Source of the DNA: Cesiribacter sp. | Lineage (GTDB): Bacteria; Bacteroidota; Bacteroidia; Cytophagales; Cyclobacteriaceae | Reading direction: 5' to 3' | Length of the DNA stretch: 18,868 nucleotides | Assembly: GCA_030147305.1 (NCBI GenBank) | Contig: JASLAE010000005.1 | Span: 1 to 18,868, forward strand | In this document: piece after piece, positions 7,640 to 15,031 of the stretch | Layout of the letters: every line of letters starts with the position of its first letter | Numbering within the stretch: the stretch's first letter is position 1 | Program-made: the position numbers and the translations under genes | Notes under the pieces: model-generated | The model's input: only the letters and a program-made list of their open reading frames with translations | Databases searched by the model: none | Told to the model about the DNA's origin: nothing

Positions 7640-7647
7640 TATACTTG
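7640..7647 (+). promoter_or_regulatory. candidate -7 promoter element for the aminotransferase operon
   Basis: TATACTTG matches the Bacteroidota -7 consensus TAnnTTTG with one mismatch and lies 33-40 bases upstream of the ATG at 7680. I see no clear TTG at the usual distance upstream. The weak match TTG (7645-7647), 20 bases, ATCTTCCC would place a start almost on the ATG and is less likely. Confidence 0.3.
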
Positions 7648-7679
7648 CCCCATAATTTTTCTAACGTTATCTTCCCACC

Positions 7680-8834
7680 ATGCCAGCAACCCCTCTAATA
7701 GATAGTAAACTACCCAAGGTAGGCACCACCATTTTCACACAAATGTCAGCCCTGGCGACAGCAAGTGGCGCTATTAATCTCTCGCAGGGTTTTCCGGATT
7801 TTCCGCTCGATGAAGCCCTTATAGACCGGGTGACTTTTTATATGCGTCAGGGACGCAATCAGTATGCGCCAATGACGGGCGTTCCACAACTGCGGGATGC
7901 CATTGCTGCAAAAATAGCACGGATTTATCACTATACCCCCAGTCCTGAGCAGGAAATAACAGTTACCTCCGGAGCTACAGAAGCGCTTTATGCTGTTATT
8001 GCTGCCGTAATTAGCCCTGGCGACGAGGCAATTGTGCTGGACCCATCTTACGATAGTTATGCTCCTGCCATTCTGCTGCAGGGCGGAAAGCCTGTACATG
8101 TGGCACTGCAATATCCGCATTTTCGTCCCGATTGGGAAGCCATTCGCCGCAGCATTGGACCCCGCACCCGTTTAATTATTACCAACACCCCGCACAACCC
8201 TACGGGGAGTAGCTGGTTACCAGAGGATTTGCTGCAGCTGGAAGCCATTGTGGAAGAGCATAAGCTTTTGGTGCTGGCCGACGAAGTATACGAGCACCTG
8301 ATGTACGATGGGCAGGAGCACCAGAGTGTCCTAAGCCGGCCAAAGTTACGGGCGCAAGCGGCAGCTGTATTTTCTTTCGGAAAAACATTTCATGCCACCG
8401 GCTGGAAGATTGGCTATGTTGTGGCACCGGAAGCCCTTTCTGCCGAAATCCGGAAGGTACACCAGTACTTAACGTTTAGCACACACACGCCTACCCAGCT
8501 AGCGCTTGCCGATTACCTGCAGCAGCCAGAAAACTATGAGCACCTGCCACAGTTCTATCAACAAAAACGCGATCTATTTTTAAAATTACTGAAAGGGAGC
8601 CGCTTTAAACCACTGCCCTGCTCCGGCACATATTTTCAGTTACTGGAATACAGCAGCATAAGCCAGCTGCCAGACGTTGAAATGGCTCGCTGGCTAGCCG
8701 TAGAAAAAGGCGTGGCTTCCATACCAGTTTCTGTCTTTAACGTAGATAAGAAAGACCATTTACTGCTTCGCTTTTGCTTTGCCAAGCAGGAAGAAACGCT
8801 GCAGCGTGCAACAGAATTACTATGCAAGATTTAA
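7680..8834 (+). CDS. PLP-dependent methionine/glutamine aminotransferase (YbdL-like)
   Basis: A 384-residue class I/II aminotransferase of normal length. Visible landmarks are INLSQGFPDFP (32-42), ITVTSGATEALYA (93-105) for cofactor phosphate binding, NTPHNPTG (169-176) with Asn173, VLADEVYEHL (198-207) with Asp201 that contacts the pyridine nitrogen, and SFGKTFHATGWKIGY (232-246) with the Schiff-base Lys235. LLLRFCFAK near the C-terminus supplies the substrate-carboxylate arginine. SFGKTxHxTGWKxGY is characteristic of the YbdL/kynurenine aminotransferase/glutamine transaminase K group, which moves amino groups between methionine or aromatic amino acids and keto acids, often with glutamine as donor. 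The overlapping next gene encodes the omega-amidase that removes the product of glutamine transamination, which supports this role. It is likely the first gene of a two-gene operon. Confidence 0.92.
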   Translation: MPATPLIDSKLPKVGTTIFTQMSALATASGAINLSQGFPDFPLDEALIDRVTFYMRQGRNQYAPMTGVPQLRDAIAAKIARIYHYTPSPEQEITVTSGATEALYAVIAAVISPGDEAIVLDPSYDSYAPAILLQGGKPVHVALQYPHFRPDWEAIRRSIGPRTRLIITNTPHNPTGSSWLPEDLLQLEAIVEEHKLLVLADEVYEHLMYDGQEHQSVLSRPKLRAQAAAVFSFGKTFHATGWKIGYVVAPEALSAEIRKVHQYLTFSTHTPTQLALADYLQQPENYEHLPQFYQQKRDLFLKLLKGSRFKPLPCSGTYFQLLEYSSISQLPDVEMARWLAVEKGVASIPVSVFNVDKKDHLLLRFCFAKQEETLQRATELLCKI

Positions 8835-9613
8835 CGCTTACCATCATACAAACAGAGCTTCACTGGCATGAGCCGGAGGCGAACCTGGCCTCGCTGGAAG
8901 AAAAAATCTGGCAGATCAATACCGATACAGACCTTATTGTGCTGCCGGAAATGTTTACCACAGGTTTTACCATGGAGGCCAAGACTTTTGCCGAGCCCAT
9001 GAACAGCCGCACCTTTCGCTGGATGAAACAACTGGCTGCCCAAACCGGTGCTGTTATTACAGGCAGCTATATTGTACAGGAAGGTGGTAAGTATTACAAC
9101 CGCCTTATCTGGATGCAGCCCGATGGTGAATGGAAAGCTTATGATAAGCGCCACCTCTTTCGCATGGCCCATGAACATGATACCTTTAGTCCGGGACAAA
9201 AATCAATTATCTGCGAATGGAAAGAGTGGCGTATCTGTCCTATGATATGTTATGATCTGCGCTTTCCGGTCTGGAGCCGCAACCGCGTAAGAGAAGATGG
9301 CCAGCTTTCTTATGACCTGCTCCTGTATGTGGCCAACTGGCCTGCAGCCCGCATCGATGCCTGGAATGTGCTGCTACAGGCGCGTGCAGTAGAAAATATT
9401 TGTTATGTGGCTGGCGTAAACCGCGTAGGCATGGATGGCAAAGGCATAGACTATAATGGCTACTCATCACTCATTAGCCCTAAAGGCGAAATCATCTACC
9501 AGGAAAAAAGACGCCAGCACATTTGCACCCAAAAGTTAAATGCAGCCGAACTGCGGGAATTCAGGAAGAAATTTCCTGCCCAACTCGATGCCGATAGTTT
9601 TACGATCACCTAA
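8822..9613 (+). CDS. omega-amidase of the nitrilase superfamily (YafV/Nit2-like)
   Basis: A 263-residue carbon-nitrogen hydrolase. The Glu-Lys-Cys triad is visible: Glu43 in VLPEMFTTGF (40-49), Lys109 in YDKRHLF (107-113) and the nucleophile Cys143 in MICYDLRFPVW (141-151). ANWPAARIDAW (171-181) and ARAVENICYVAGVNRVG (188-204) are typical of omega-amidases, which hydrolyse alpha-ketoglutaramate to 2-oxoglutarate and ammonia. The frame is open to an earlier ATG at 8774, but the ATG at 8822 is chosen because the family starts with a first strand like LTLTIIQ and the earlier part lies deep in the aminotransferase. It overlaps the aminotransferase by 13 bases, implying translational coupling. The stop overlaps the convergent gene at 9606 by 8 bases. 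Confidence 0.92.
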   Translation: MQDLTLTIIQTELHWHEPEANLASLEEKIWQINTDTDLIVLPEMFTTGFTMEAKTFAEPMNSRTFRWMKQLAAQTGAVITGSYIVQEGGKYYNRLIWMQPDGEWKAYDKRHLFRMAHEHDTFSPGQKSIICEWKEWRICPMICYDLRFPVWSRNRVREDGQLSYDLLLYVANWPAARIDAWNVLLQARAVENICYVAGVNRVGMDGKGIDYNGYSSLISPKGEIIYQEKRRQHICTQKLNAAELREFRKKFPAQLDADSFTIT

Positions 9614-10016
9614 AGAATTGCACTAGCAATTGCTTTAAGTCTGTCGCTGGCAAATGCTGAAAAAAGCCTGGTCCCGAGGTATTTTTTGCTGTTGCTTCCA
9701 TCATTTTCTGAAGGGTAGGCTGAGTTCCCTGCAGCACCAGCAGCATACTCTCCGGCTTAATTTTAAGCAAACGATTAAAGAAGCTGGCAATGCCCGTTAT
9801 GGGCGCATCAGCCTCCGATACGACAACAACTATTGCTATTTTAGTGCTTTGTTGTAGTAGCGTTGTCGCATATTGCCGAATACTTTCTTCAGAAAAGTTA
9901 TCGAACTCAAAAACCGTAAGGGCAGTTATATCCTGCTTTAGTTCTTCCAGCAGTGGCACTGCATACGTAGTGGGTGCCTGCTGCTCAACCCGCACATACA
10001 GAAGCGACTGTATCAT
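9606..10016 (-). CDS. unrecognised 136-residue protein, coupled to the FG-GAP gene
   Basis: I do not recognise this protein. It has no signal peptide, sorting domain or membrane segment and looks like a small soluble alpha/beta protein. Strand-like blocks are IQSLLYVRVEQ (2-12), ALTVFEFDNF (32-41), KIAIVVVVSEAD (59-70) and SMLLVLQGTQP (about 89-99), with helices between, and it ends in the basic-aromatic LVQFFR. Its ATG overlaps the TGA of the FG-GAP gene (ATGA at 10013-10016), a strong sign of coupled translation. The 3' end overlaps the omega-amidase gene tail to tail by 8 bases. Coding is supported by the overlap, normal amino-acid composition and a full open frame. Function cannot be stated. 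Confidence 0.7.
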   Translation of the reverse strand: MIQSLLYVRVEQQAPTTYAVPLLEELKQDITALTVFEFDNFSEESIRQYATTLLQQSTKIAIVVVVSEADAPITGIASFFNRLLKIKPESMLLVLQGTQPTLQKMMEATAKNTSGPGFFQHLPATDLKQLLVQFFR

Positions 10017-12190
10017 GGCCCCAGGATTAGTTTTTTTGTTTTTCGTCCTTTGCTAAAACGGGCTTCCACAACATACATGCCTGGTGGCAACTGAGGAGCC
10101 CACTGCAGCGGCTGACCACCGGTAGCCTGCCAGGCTCCAATAACCTGGCCCAGCATATTGAGTACTCTTATCTCAGCAGCGGCATTTACTTTAATGGTAA
10201 CAGGGCTGTTGTTGTTAGGATTTGGATATACCTGCAGTGAAGTTTCCTCTTGACCGGGTGAAGTGATCAGCTCAGTATTTCTCAGGAGCACCAGCCCACC
10301 GCCTATCTGGCCCACCAAAAGTGCAGGCATTTCAGCTGCCCATAATTGCGCCAGTAGCGGCCAGCTCCTGTCTCCTAAACGAGGGCTTTGCTCTACCTCT
10401 CCCACTTTAACCATCAGCCATGCTGCCTCACTGGCAGTAGCAGATTCTTCCAAAAAATTGTAAAGTATTCTAATACTTCCGGTAGCATCCGACACCAGCA
10501 GGTCTGGCTGCCCATCGGCATTGGCATCGCCCACTGTTGGAATTAAGTGCCTGAGCACATTATCTAATAAAAAATCCTTATAGGCTGGGTGGGTCACCTC
10601 CAGTACAGGGGCCTCTGCAGTACCGGTATTGGTGTAAAGCCGCAGGCTTCCGTCGAATCTGCCAACCAGCGCATCCAGCAAGCCATCGCCACTTACATCA
10701 TACCAAAAAGGATAATCCAGGGTTGAGAGTGCAATAGGAATTTCCAGCGTATGCGTCGTCTCAAAAATAGCTGGCTGGTTTACACCGGCTTGATTCAAAT
10801 ATAAGAATGAGCGAACTTTATTGGCAGCTACATCAAATACACTGAGCAGCAGATCAGGTGCGCCGTCGCCATCATAATCGGCAAACTGTGGCTGAACGTG
10901 CTGATATTTAGCAGCAGAAAGGCCCAGAAAATCGGCTTCTTTAAACTGAAAAGCGGGCGCATCGGGGGTTCCGGTATTTTCATACAGCTGTAGCCCTGCA
11001 TAGTATTCATCTGCCTGCCATAAGCCTTTACTCCCTAATAACAGGTCCAGATCACCGTCACCATCCAGATCAGCCACGGCAGGCCTGGCTTCTTCGCCTG
11101 TGTCCAGCATCTTATCCTGGAGAAAGTCCTTTTTTATGAGGGCATATTCGCCGGCATTCTGTTGCTGGTATAACCAGAGCGATTGTTTTAAATTTTGCTC
11201 CTGCCCGGCATTTTTCAGGTTAGTGGAAACAAGTATGTCATTACCCACTGCATAGGCCGTTGGAAAATTAAAATCAGGATCAGTTTGCGCACCGGGCAAC
11301 CCGGTCTCGAAGGTATCGAAGATAGGCTGCGCTCCTGTACCTGAATTGGGCAAGTAATATAGCAGCGCACATTCTTCATCACTAAGCAGCAGATCTGGCA
11401 CGCCATCGCCACTCAAATCTTTCCAGAGCAGACTTTTGCCGCCTGCATGTAAGGGGCGCTGGCTGGCGCGGCCGCCCTCATCAGGACAGGAGGTGTATTC
11501 CAGCGCCAGTTCCCGGCAATGGCACTCGCTAATGCCTCCCCAGTGCCGGTCGGCCAGTTCATAGGCCAGGGTATCTGTTCGGCCAAACTGCTCTACACCC
11601 ACATTTTTATACCATCGGATGGTGCCGTTACCAGCAGGGTCAAAAGCAGCAATGTCCAGGTCGCCATCTTCATCAGTATCGGCCAGCAAGGGTATATCTG
11701 TGCTGTTTACCAGCAGGTTTACCTCACTATTGCTGCCGGGGTAAGTCAGCAGAGGGTAGGCTAGTGACCAGGCTGCCGGTTGGCCGGGGGCAGCCGTATT
11801 GTCAAAGACCCGTATGCCAGCAGCTGTAAAGGTAAAAATGTCTTTTTGGCCGTCGCCATTATAATCTACCAGCAGCAGCCAGTTGGTAATATCTGCCGGA
11901 AATTGGTAACGGGCTGCCGGCAACCATATCCAGCCATCGGACGTTTGTGCAAACACCTGTACTTGTGTACTGCTGCGGTCAAAAAGCACCAGTTCCTGCT
12001 GGCCATCGCCATCCAGATCAGCCTGGCTGGCCTGTACGGCATTAAGGCCGCCTGTCCAGGCCAATGGCAGCGATTCCTGTCCTTGCTGTACGGGCACCCC
12101 GGTTTCGAACTGGTAGGCCTGCGCTGCAGCAAGTTGCGGAATCAGCAAGAGCGCAAAAAAGAGATGTAAAATGGAAAAGTTGTGCGGCAT
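10013..12190 (-). CDS. secreted FG-GAP/VCBS repeat protein with T9SS sorting domain
   Basis: A 725-residue exported protein. A signal peptide (about 1-24, ending LAAAQA) precedes eight calcium-binding-type DxDxDG motifs in FG-GAP/VCBS repeats at 58-63, 109-114, 171-176, 258-263, 374-379, 438-443, 498-503 and 555-560, most followed by a D-L/I-L-L-hydrophobic strand. They probably form a beta-propeller. The C-terminus (about 651-725, LQVYPNPNN, IRVLNMLGQVIG, PPGMYVVEA, ending KKLILGP) is a type A T9SS sorting domain, so the protein should be secreted or anchored on the cell surface by T9SS. A cysteine-containing insert (CHC at 223-225, Cys235) lies between repeats 3 and 4. Likely roles are adhesion or carbohydrate/protein binding, but nothing catalytic is visible. 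It is divergent from murF over only 52 bases. Confidence 0.9.
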   Translation of the reverse strand: MPHNFSILHLFFALLLIPQLAAAQAYQFETGVPVQQGQESLPLAWTGGLNAVQASQADLDGDGQQELVLFDRSSTQVQVFAQTSDGWIWLPAARYQFPADITNWLLLVDYNGDGQKDIFTFTAAGIRVFDNTAAPGQPAAWSLAYPLLTYPGSNSEVNLLVNSTDIPLLADTDEDGDLDIAAFDPAGNGTIRWYKNVGVEQFGRTDTLAYELADRHWGGISECHCRELALEYTSCPDEGGRASQRPLHAGGKSLLWKDLSGDGVPDLLLSDEECALLYYLPNSGTGAQPIFDTFETGLPGAQTDPDFNFPTAYAVGNDILVSTNLKNAGQEQNLKQSLWLYQQQNAGEYALIKKDFLQDKMLDTGEEARPAVADLDGDGDLDLLLGSKGLWQADEYYAGLQLYENTGTPDAPAFQFKEADFLGLSAAKYQHVQPQFADYDGDGAPDLLLSVFDVAANKVRSFLYLNQAGVNQPAIFETTHTLEIPIALSTLDYPFWYDVSGDGLLDALVGRFDGSLRLYTNTGTAEAPVLEVTHPAYKDFLLDNVLRHLIPTVGDANADGQPDLLVSDATGSIRILYNFLEESATASEAAWLMVKVGEVEQSPRLGDRSWPLLAQLWAAEMPALLVGQIGGGLVLLRNTELITSPGQEETSLQVYPNPNNNSPVTIKVNAAAEIRVLNMLGQVIGAWQATGGQPLQWAPQLPPGMYVVEARFSKGRKTKKLILGP

Positions 12191-12198
12191 CTTGCCAA

Positions 12199-12212
12199 CT
12201 TAAAATTTTAAG
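12199..12212. promoter_or_regulatory. palindrome CTTAAAATTTTAAG between divergent genes
   Basis: A perfect 14-bp palindrome lies in the 52-bp gap between the FG-GAP gene (start 12190, minus) and murF (start 12243, plus). The gap is so short that both promoters must lie in it or in the neighbouring coding regions. The palindrome could be an operator or simply AT-rich promoter DNA. Confidence 0.35.
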
Positions 12213-12242
12213 ATCAATTTACCATTAAAAAGAACGATTCAC

Positions 12243-13538
12243 ATGCCTAATCCTGTATCCATTCCCAATATTTATAAAAAATACTTGCAGTGTAGTGGCG
12301 TAAGCACCGATACGCGTAAACTGCCGGAGAACTGCCTGTTTGTTGCCTTAAAGGGTCCTAATTTTGATGCTAACGCTTTTGCCAAAGAGGCGCTTAAGAA
12401 AGGTGCCAAATATGTTGTGGTCAGTGAGCCTGAACTGGCAGATACGGAAAACTGTCTCTATGTAAAAGATACCCTGCTGGCGCTGCAACAACTGGCCAAC
12501 CACCACCGCCGGCAGCTTAGCATTCCGGTCATTGGCGTTACGGGCTCTAACGGAAAAACCACCACCAAAGAACTGATGCATGCCGTGCTAAAGCAGAAAT
12601 ATAAATGCTACGCTACTGTTGGCAATCTTAACAATCACATTGGTGTACCCTTAACCCTGCTCAATACCCCTAAAGACACTGAAATACTGGTTGTAGAAAT
12701 GGGCGCCAACCGCCCTAATGATATTGGCGAATTGTGCCAGATTGCAGAACCTACCCACGGGCTGATCACCAACATTGGCAAAGCTCATCTGGATGGTTTT
12801 GGCGGCACAGAAGGCGTTTTGAAAGCCAAAAGCCAGCTTTACCAATGGTTGCTGGAGCATAAGGGAACTGTTTTCATTAATTCGCGCATGGAAGAGTTGC
12901 GGAATATGGGCCGTCGCTTCGAGCATCCAATTTATTATCCCGATAAAGATGGCTTTTACCAGGCAGAGATCGTTTCTGCCGATCCTTTTGTAGTGCTGAA
13001 GGCAGAAAACGGCGAGCAGGTAACCACTAACCTGATGGGGGTTTACAATTACGAGAATATTGTTACTGCTCTCTGTGTAGGCAAGTTTTTCGAAGTGCCC
13101 GACGAAAAGGCAAATAAAGCCGTAGCCGCTTATGTACCGGGCAATAACCGCTCCCAGATCATAGAAAAGAATAGCAATTACATTATTCTGGATGCGTATA
13201 ATGCAAACCCTACTTCCATGAAAGTGGCCATTGAACACTTTGCTGCCCTGCAACGGCCTAAAAAAGTGTTAATTGTAGGCGATATGATGGAGCTGGGAGA
13301 GGAAAGCGTGAAGGAGCACCACGACCTTGGCCGCCTCATTGCTAAATACGACTTTGACAAAACAATTTTCTGCGGCATTCACATCATACCAGCCCTGGAC
13401 AATAATTCCGAAGGCATTCATTTTGAAACCCAGGAAATGTTGCTTAACTACCTGAAGAAGAAAAAATTTGAAAACACAACCTTCCTCATCAAGGGCTCCC
13501 GCAGCATGGGGCTTGAGGCGGTAGTTGACCTGTTGTAG
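12243..13538 (+). CDS. murF: UDP-N-acetylmuramoyl-tripeptide--D-alanyl-D-alanine ligase
   Basis: A 431-residue Mur ligase that adds D-Ala-D-Ala to UDP-MurNAc-tripeptide with ATP, the last cytoplasmic step of the peptidoglycan precursor. The N-terminal domain has SGVSTDTRKLPENCLFVAL (18-36), the uridine-binding region. The central ATPase domain has the P-loop GVTGSNGKTTTKE (98-110), VEMGANRPNDIGEL (151-164) with Glu152, NIGKAHLDGFG (177-187), and Lys196 in KAKSQLY at the carbamylated-lysine position. The C-terminal domain has LDAYNANPTSM (316-326) and VGDMMELGEES (345-355), which separate MurF from MurC, D and E. Length is normal. The DUF2461 gene follows 9 bases after the stop, so the two are probably co-transcribed. 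Confidence 0.96.
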   Translation: MPNPVSIPNIYKKYLQCSGVSTDTRKLPENCLFVALKGPNFDANAFAKEALKKGAKYVVVSEPELADTENCLYVKDTLLALQQLANHHRRQLSIPVIGVTGSNGKTTTKELMHAVLKQKYKCYATVGNLNNHIGVPLTLLNTPKDTEILVVEMGANRPNDIGELCQIAEPTHGLITNIGKAHLDGFGGTEGVLKAKSQLYQWLLEHKGTVFINSRMEELRNMGRRFEHPIYYPDKDGFYQAEIVSADPFVVLKAENGEQVTTNLMGVYNYENIVTALCVGKFFEVPDEKANKAVAAYVPGNNRSQIIEKNSNYIILDAYNANPTSMKVAIEHFAALQRPKKVLIVGDMMELGEESVKEHHDLGRLIAKYDFDKTIFCGIHIIPALDNNSEGIHFETQEMLLNYLKKKKFENTTFLIKGSRSMGLEAVVDLL

Positions 13539-13547
13539 TGGATTTAT

Positions 13548-14210
13548 ATGGTAGATACGGCTTACATTTTAGATTTTATGGCTCGCCTGGGAGCAAACAA
13601 CAACAAAGAATGGATGGATGCCCATCGCCAGGACTATCAGCAGGCCAGAACAGAATTTAAAAAGCTTACAGCACAGGTACTGGAAGGCTTAAAAGAAACA
13701 GACGAGAGCCTGCGTGATGTGCGACCGGAAGACTGTTTGTTCAGGATAAATCGTGATGTGCGCTTTAGCGCCAACAAATCGCCGTATAAGATCTGGATGT
13801 CGGCTGCCATTGCAGAAGGTGGCCGGCATGCAGACTCTTCTCACTACTATTTTCACCTGCAACCCGGTGGCGAAAGCCTGGTAGCCGGTGGCATTTACAC
13901 CCCAACGCCAGAGCAGATACGCAAAATCCGCCAGGAGGTAGACTATAATGCGGCAGAGCTGAAAAAGATCGTGGACGAGCCTCGCTTTAAGGAGCTGTTT
14001 GGCCCCATACAGGGTGAAAAGCTACAGCGGCCACCCAAAGGCTATCCGGCAGACCACCCAAATCTGGAGTTGCTAAAGCTCAAGAGCTATATGGCAATGC
14101 ATACTTATTCTGATGAAGAAGTAAAGGCGCGGGATTTTACAGAAAAGCTGCTGGAAGCCTTTCGTACAGTACAGCCCTTTCATGAATATTTGAATGTTGC
14201 CGTTTCCTGA
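13548..14210 (+). CDS. DUF2461 (TIGR02453) family protein
   Basis: A 220-residue cytosolic protein. LDFMARLGANNNKEWMDAHR (8-27) is the family start pattern, in which a helix is followed by NNN-K/R-EW. DCLFRINRDVRFSANKSPYK (62-81) is its hallmark RxxRDxRFSxxKxPYK block, followed by YYFHLQPGGESLVAGGIY and a C-terminal helical region. Members are widespread in bacteria and in some fungi, but I know of no established biochemical function. Placement 9 bases behind murF suggests shared transcription; a link to the cell wall is only a suggestion from this spacing. The stop (14208-14210) abuts the stop of the convergent DUF4249 gene with no space. Confidence 0.88.
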   Translation: MVDTAYILDFMARLGANNNKEWMDAHRQDYQQARTEFKKLTAQVLEGLKETDESLRDVRPEDCLFRINRDVRFSANKSPYKIWMSAAIAEGGRHADSSHYYFHLQPGGESLVAGGIYTPTPEQIRKIRQEVDYNAAELKKIVDEPRFKELFGPIQGEKLQRPPKGYPADHPNLELLKLKSYMAMHTYSDEEVKARDFTEKLLEAFRTVQPFHEYLNVAVS

Positions 14211-15026
14211 TTAGCGCTTAAGCTGCAGGTAATAGGTTACGGCAGATACAGCTGTAAATACGCCCTGAGCCTCCCCCTCCAGGTTAGATTCTATATTGGC
14301 TGGCTGGGCAAAAGGATTGTAGTTTGCCTCTGATGCTTTTTGCAGGCTTTCCAGGAAAGTATAGTAGGGTTTGTCGATGTGGTAGATCGTTACCACCAGC
14401 TGATCCATTGTTGCTTTAAACGAAAAGCCTGTGTTCATCTGAATAATATTACCACTTGCAGCCTGGTCTGACCAGATTCCCTTGTAACCACTGCTGGGAT
14501 TAAAGCCATCAGGATACATGGTAAGCCTGTAGAAATTCTCCTGGTTGGGATTATCTTCTACCAGCACCTGCAGCGATATGAGGCTGTCGTGCGCATTTAA
14601 GGTATAGTTAATATTCTTGACAACAGGCTTAGGCAGAAAACGGGTAAAACCTCGTGCCACCTCGGTATCCTGCCGGCTCACCACAATCTCCCAGACGCTG
14701 TTCTCTTCGTACTCAATCGTATCGGTGGAGGTATAATTAAAAGCATCGTGAAAAAGGGTATCTATTTCATAAGCATTTGTTAGCGAAATCTGCCTGTTCC
14801 CCTGCAACAACGTTATTTGCAGATCATCTGCAGGCTTTATTTCAACACTATCGAAAAAGGCAACACTCTCGGTAGCCAGGGCCCTGGCAGGAAAGCCTTC
14901 TTCCAGGTAGCATTCAATAAGGGTTACGGGAGTCTGCGCGGGCAGGTCTACTTCTATTTCCTGCTGCATATCGCATGCAGTAGCCAGAAAAAATACAGGC
15001 AATACGAGGTTGAGGATTGCACGCAT
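14211..15026 (-). CDS. DUF4249 lipoprotein, partner of a TonB-dependent receptor
   Basis: A 271-residue lipoprotein. The signal peptide ends in a lipobox, LATAC, with the lipidated Cys18 followed by DMQQEIEVDLP, so it should be attached to the outer membrane. The middle is rich in strands, including VTLIECYLEEGFPARALA (34-51), the typical start of DUF4249 proteins, followed by ENFYRLTMYPDGF and YYTFLESLQKASEANYNPFAQP. The ending YYLQLKR is also usual. DUF4249 genes in Bacteroidota commonly follow a TonB-dependent receptor gene, and here the receptor stop is only 5 bases upstream. By analogy with SusD-type partners it may help ligand capture, but that role is not established. Its stop abuts that of the convergent DUF2461 gene. 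Confidence 0.88.
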   Translation of the reverse strand: MRAILNLVLPVFFLATACDMQQEIEVDLPAQTPVTLIECYLEEGFPARALATESVAFFDSVEIKPADDLQITLLQGNRQISLTNAYEIDTLFHDAFNYTSTDTIEYEENSVWEIVVSRQDTEVARGFTRFLPKPVVKNINYTLNAHDSLISLQVLVEDNPNQENFYRLTMYPDGFNPSSGYKGIWSDQAASGNIIQMNTGFSFKATMDQLVVTIYHIDKPYYTFLESLQKASEANYNPFAQPANIESNLEGEAQGVFTAVSAVTYYLQLKR

Positions 15027-15031
15027 GGCTT

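Noticed and set aside
8774..8821. Earlier in-frame ATG for the omega-amidase
   Set aside because: It would add 16 residues encoded inside the aminotransferase, before the first strand of the nitrilase fold.
10013..12190. Regular spacing of DxDxDG codons as a possible DNA repeat array
   Set aside because: The repeats are diverged protein motifs with different codons and irregular spacing, not a DNA repeat or CRISPR array.
12651..13253. 200-codon minus-strand frame inside murF
   Set aside because: It is the antisense shadow of an intact murF with all motifs.
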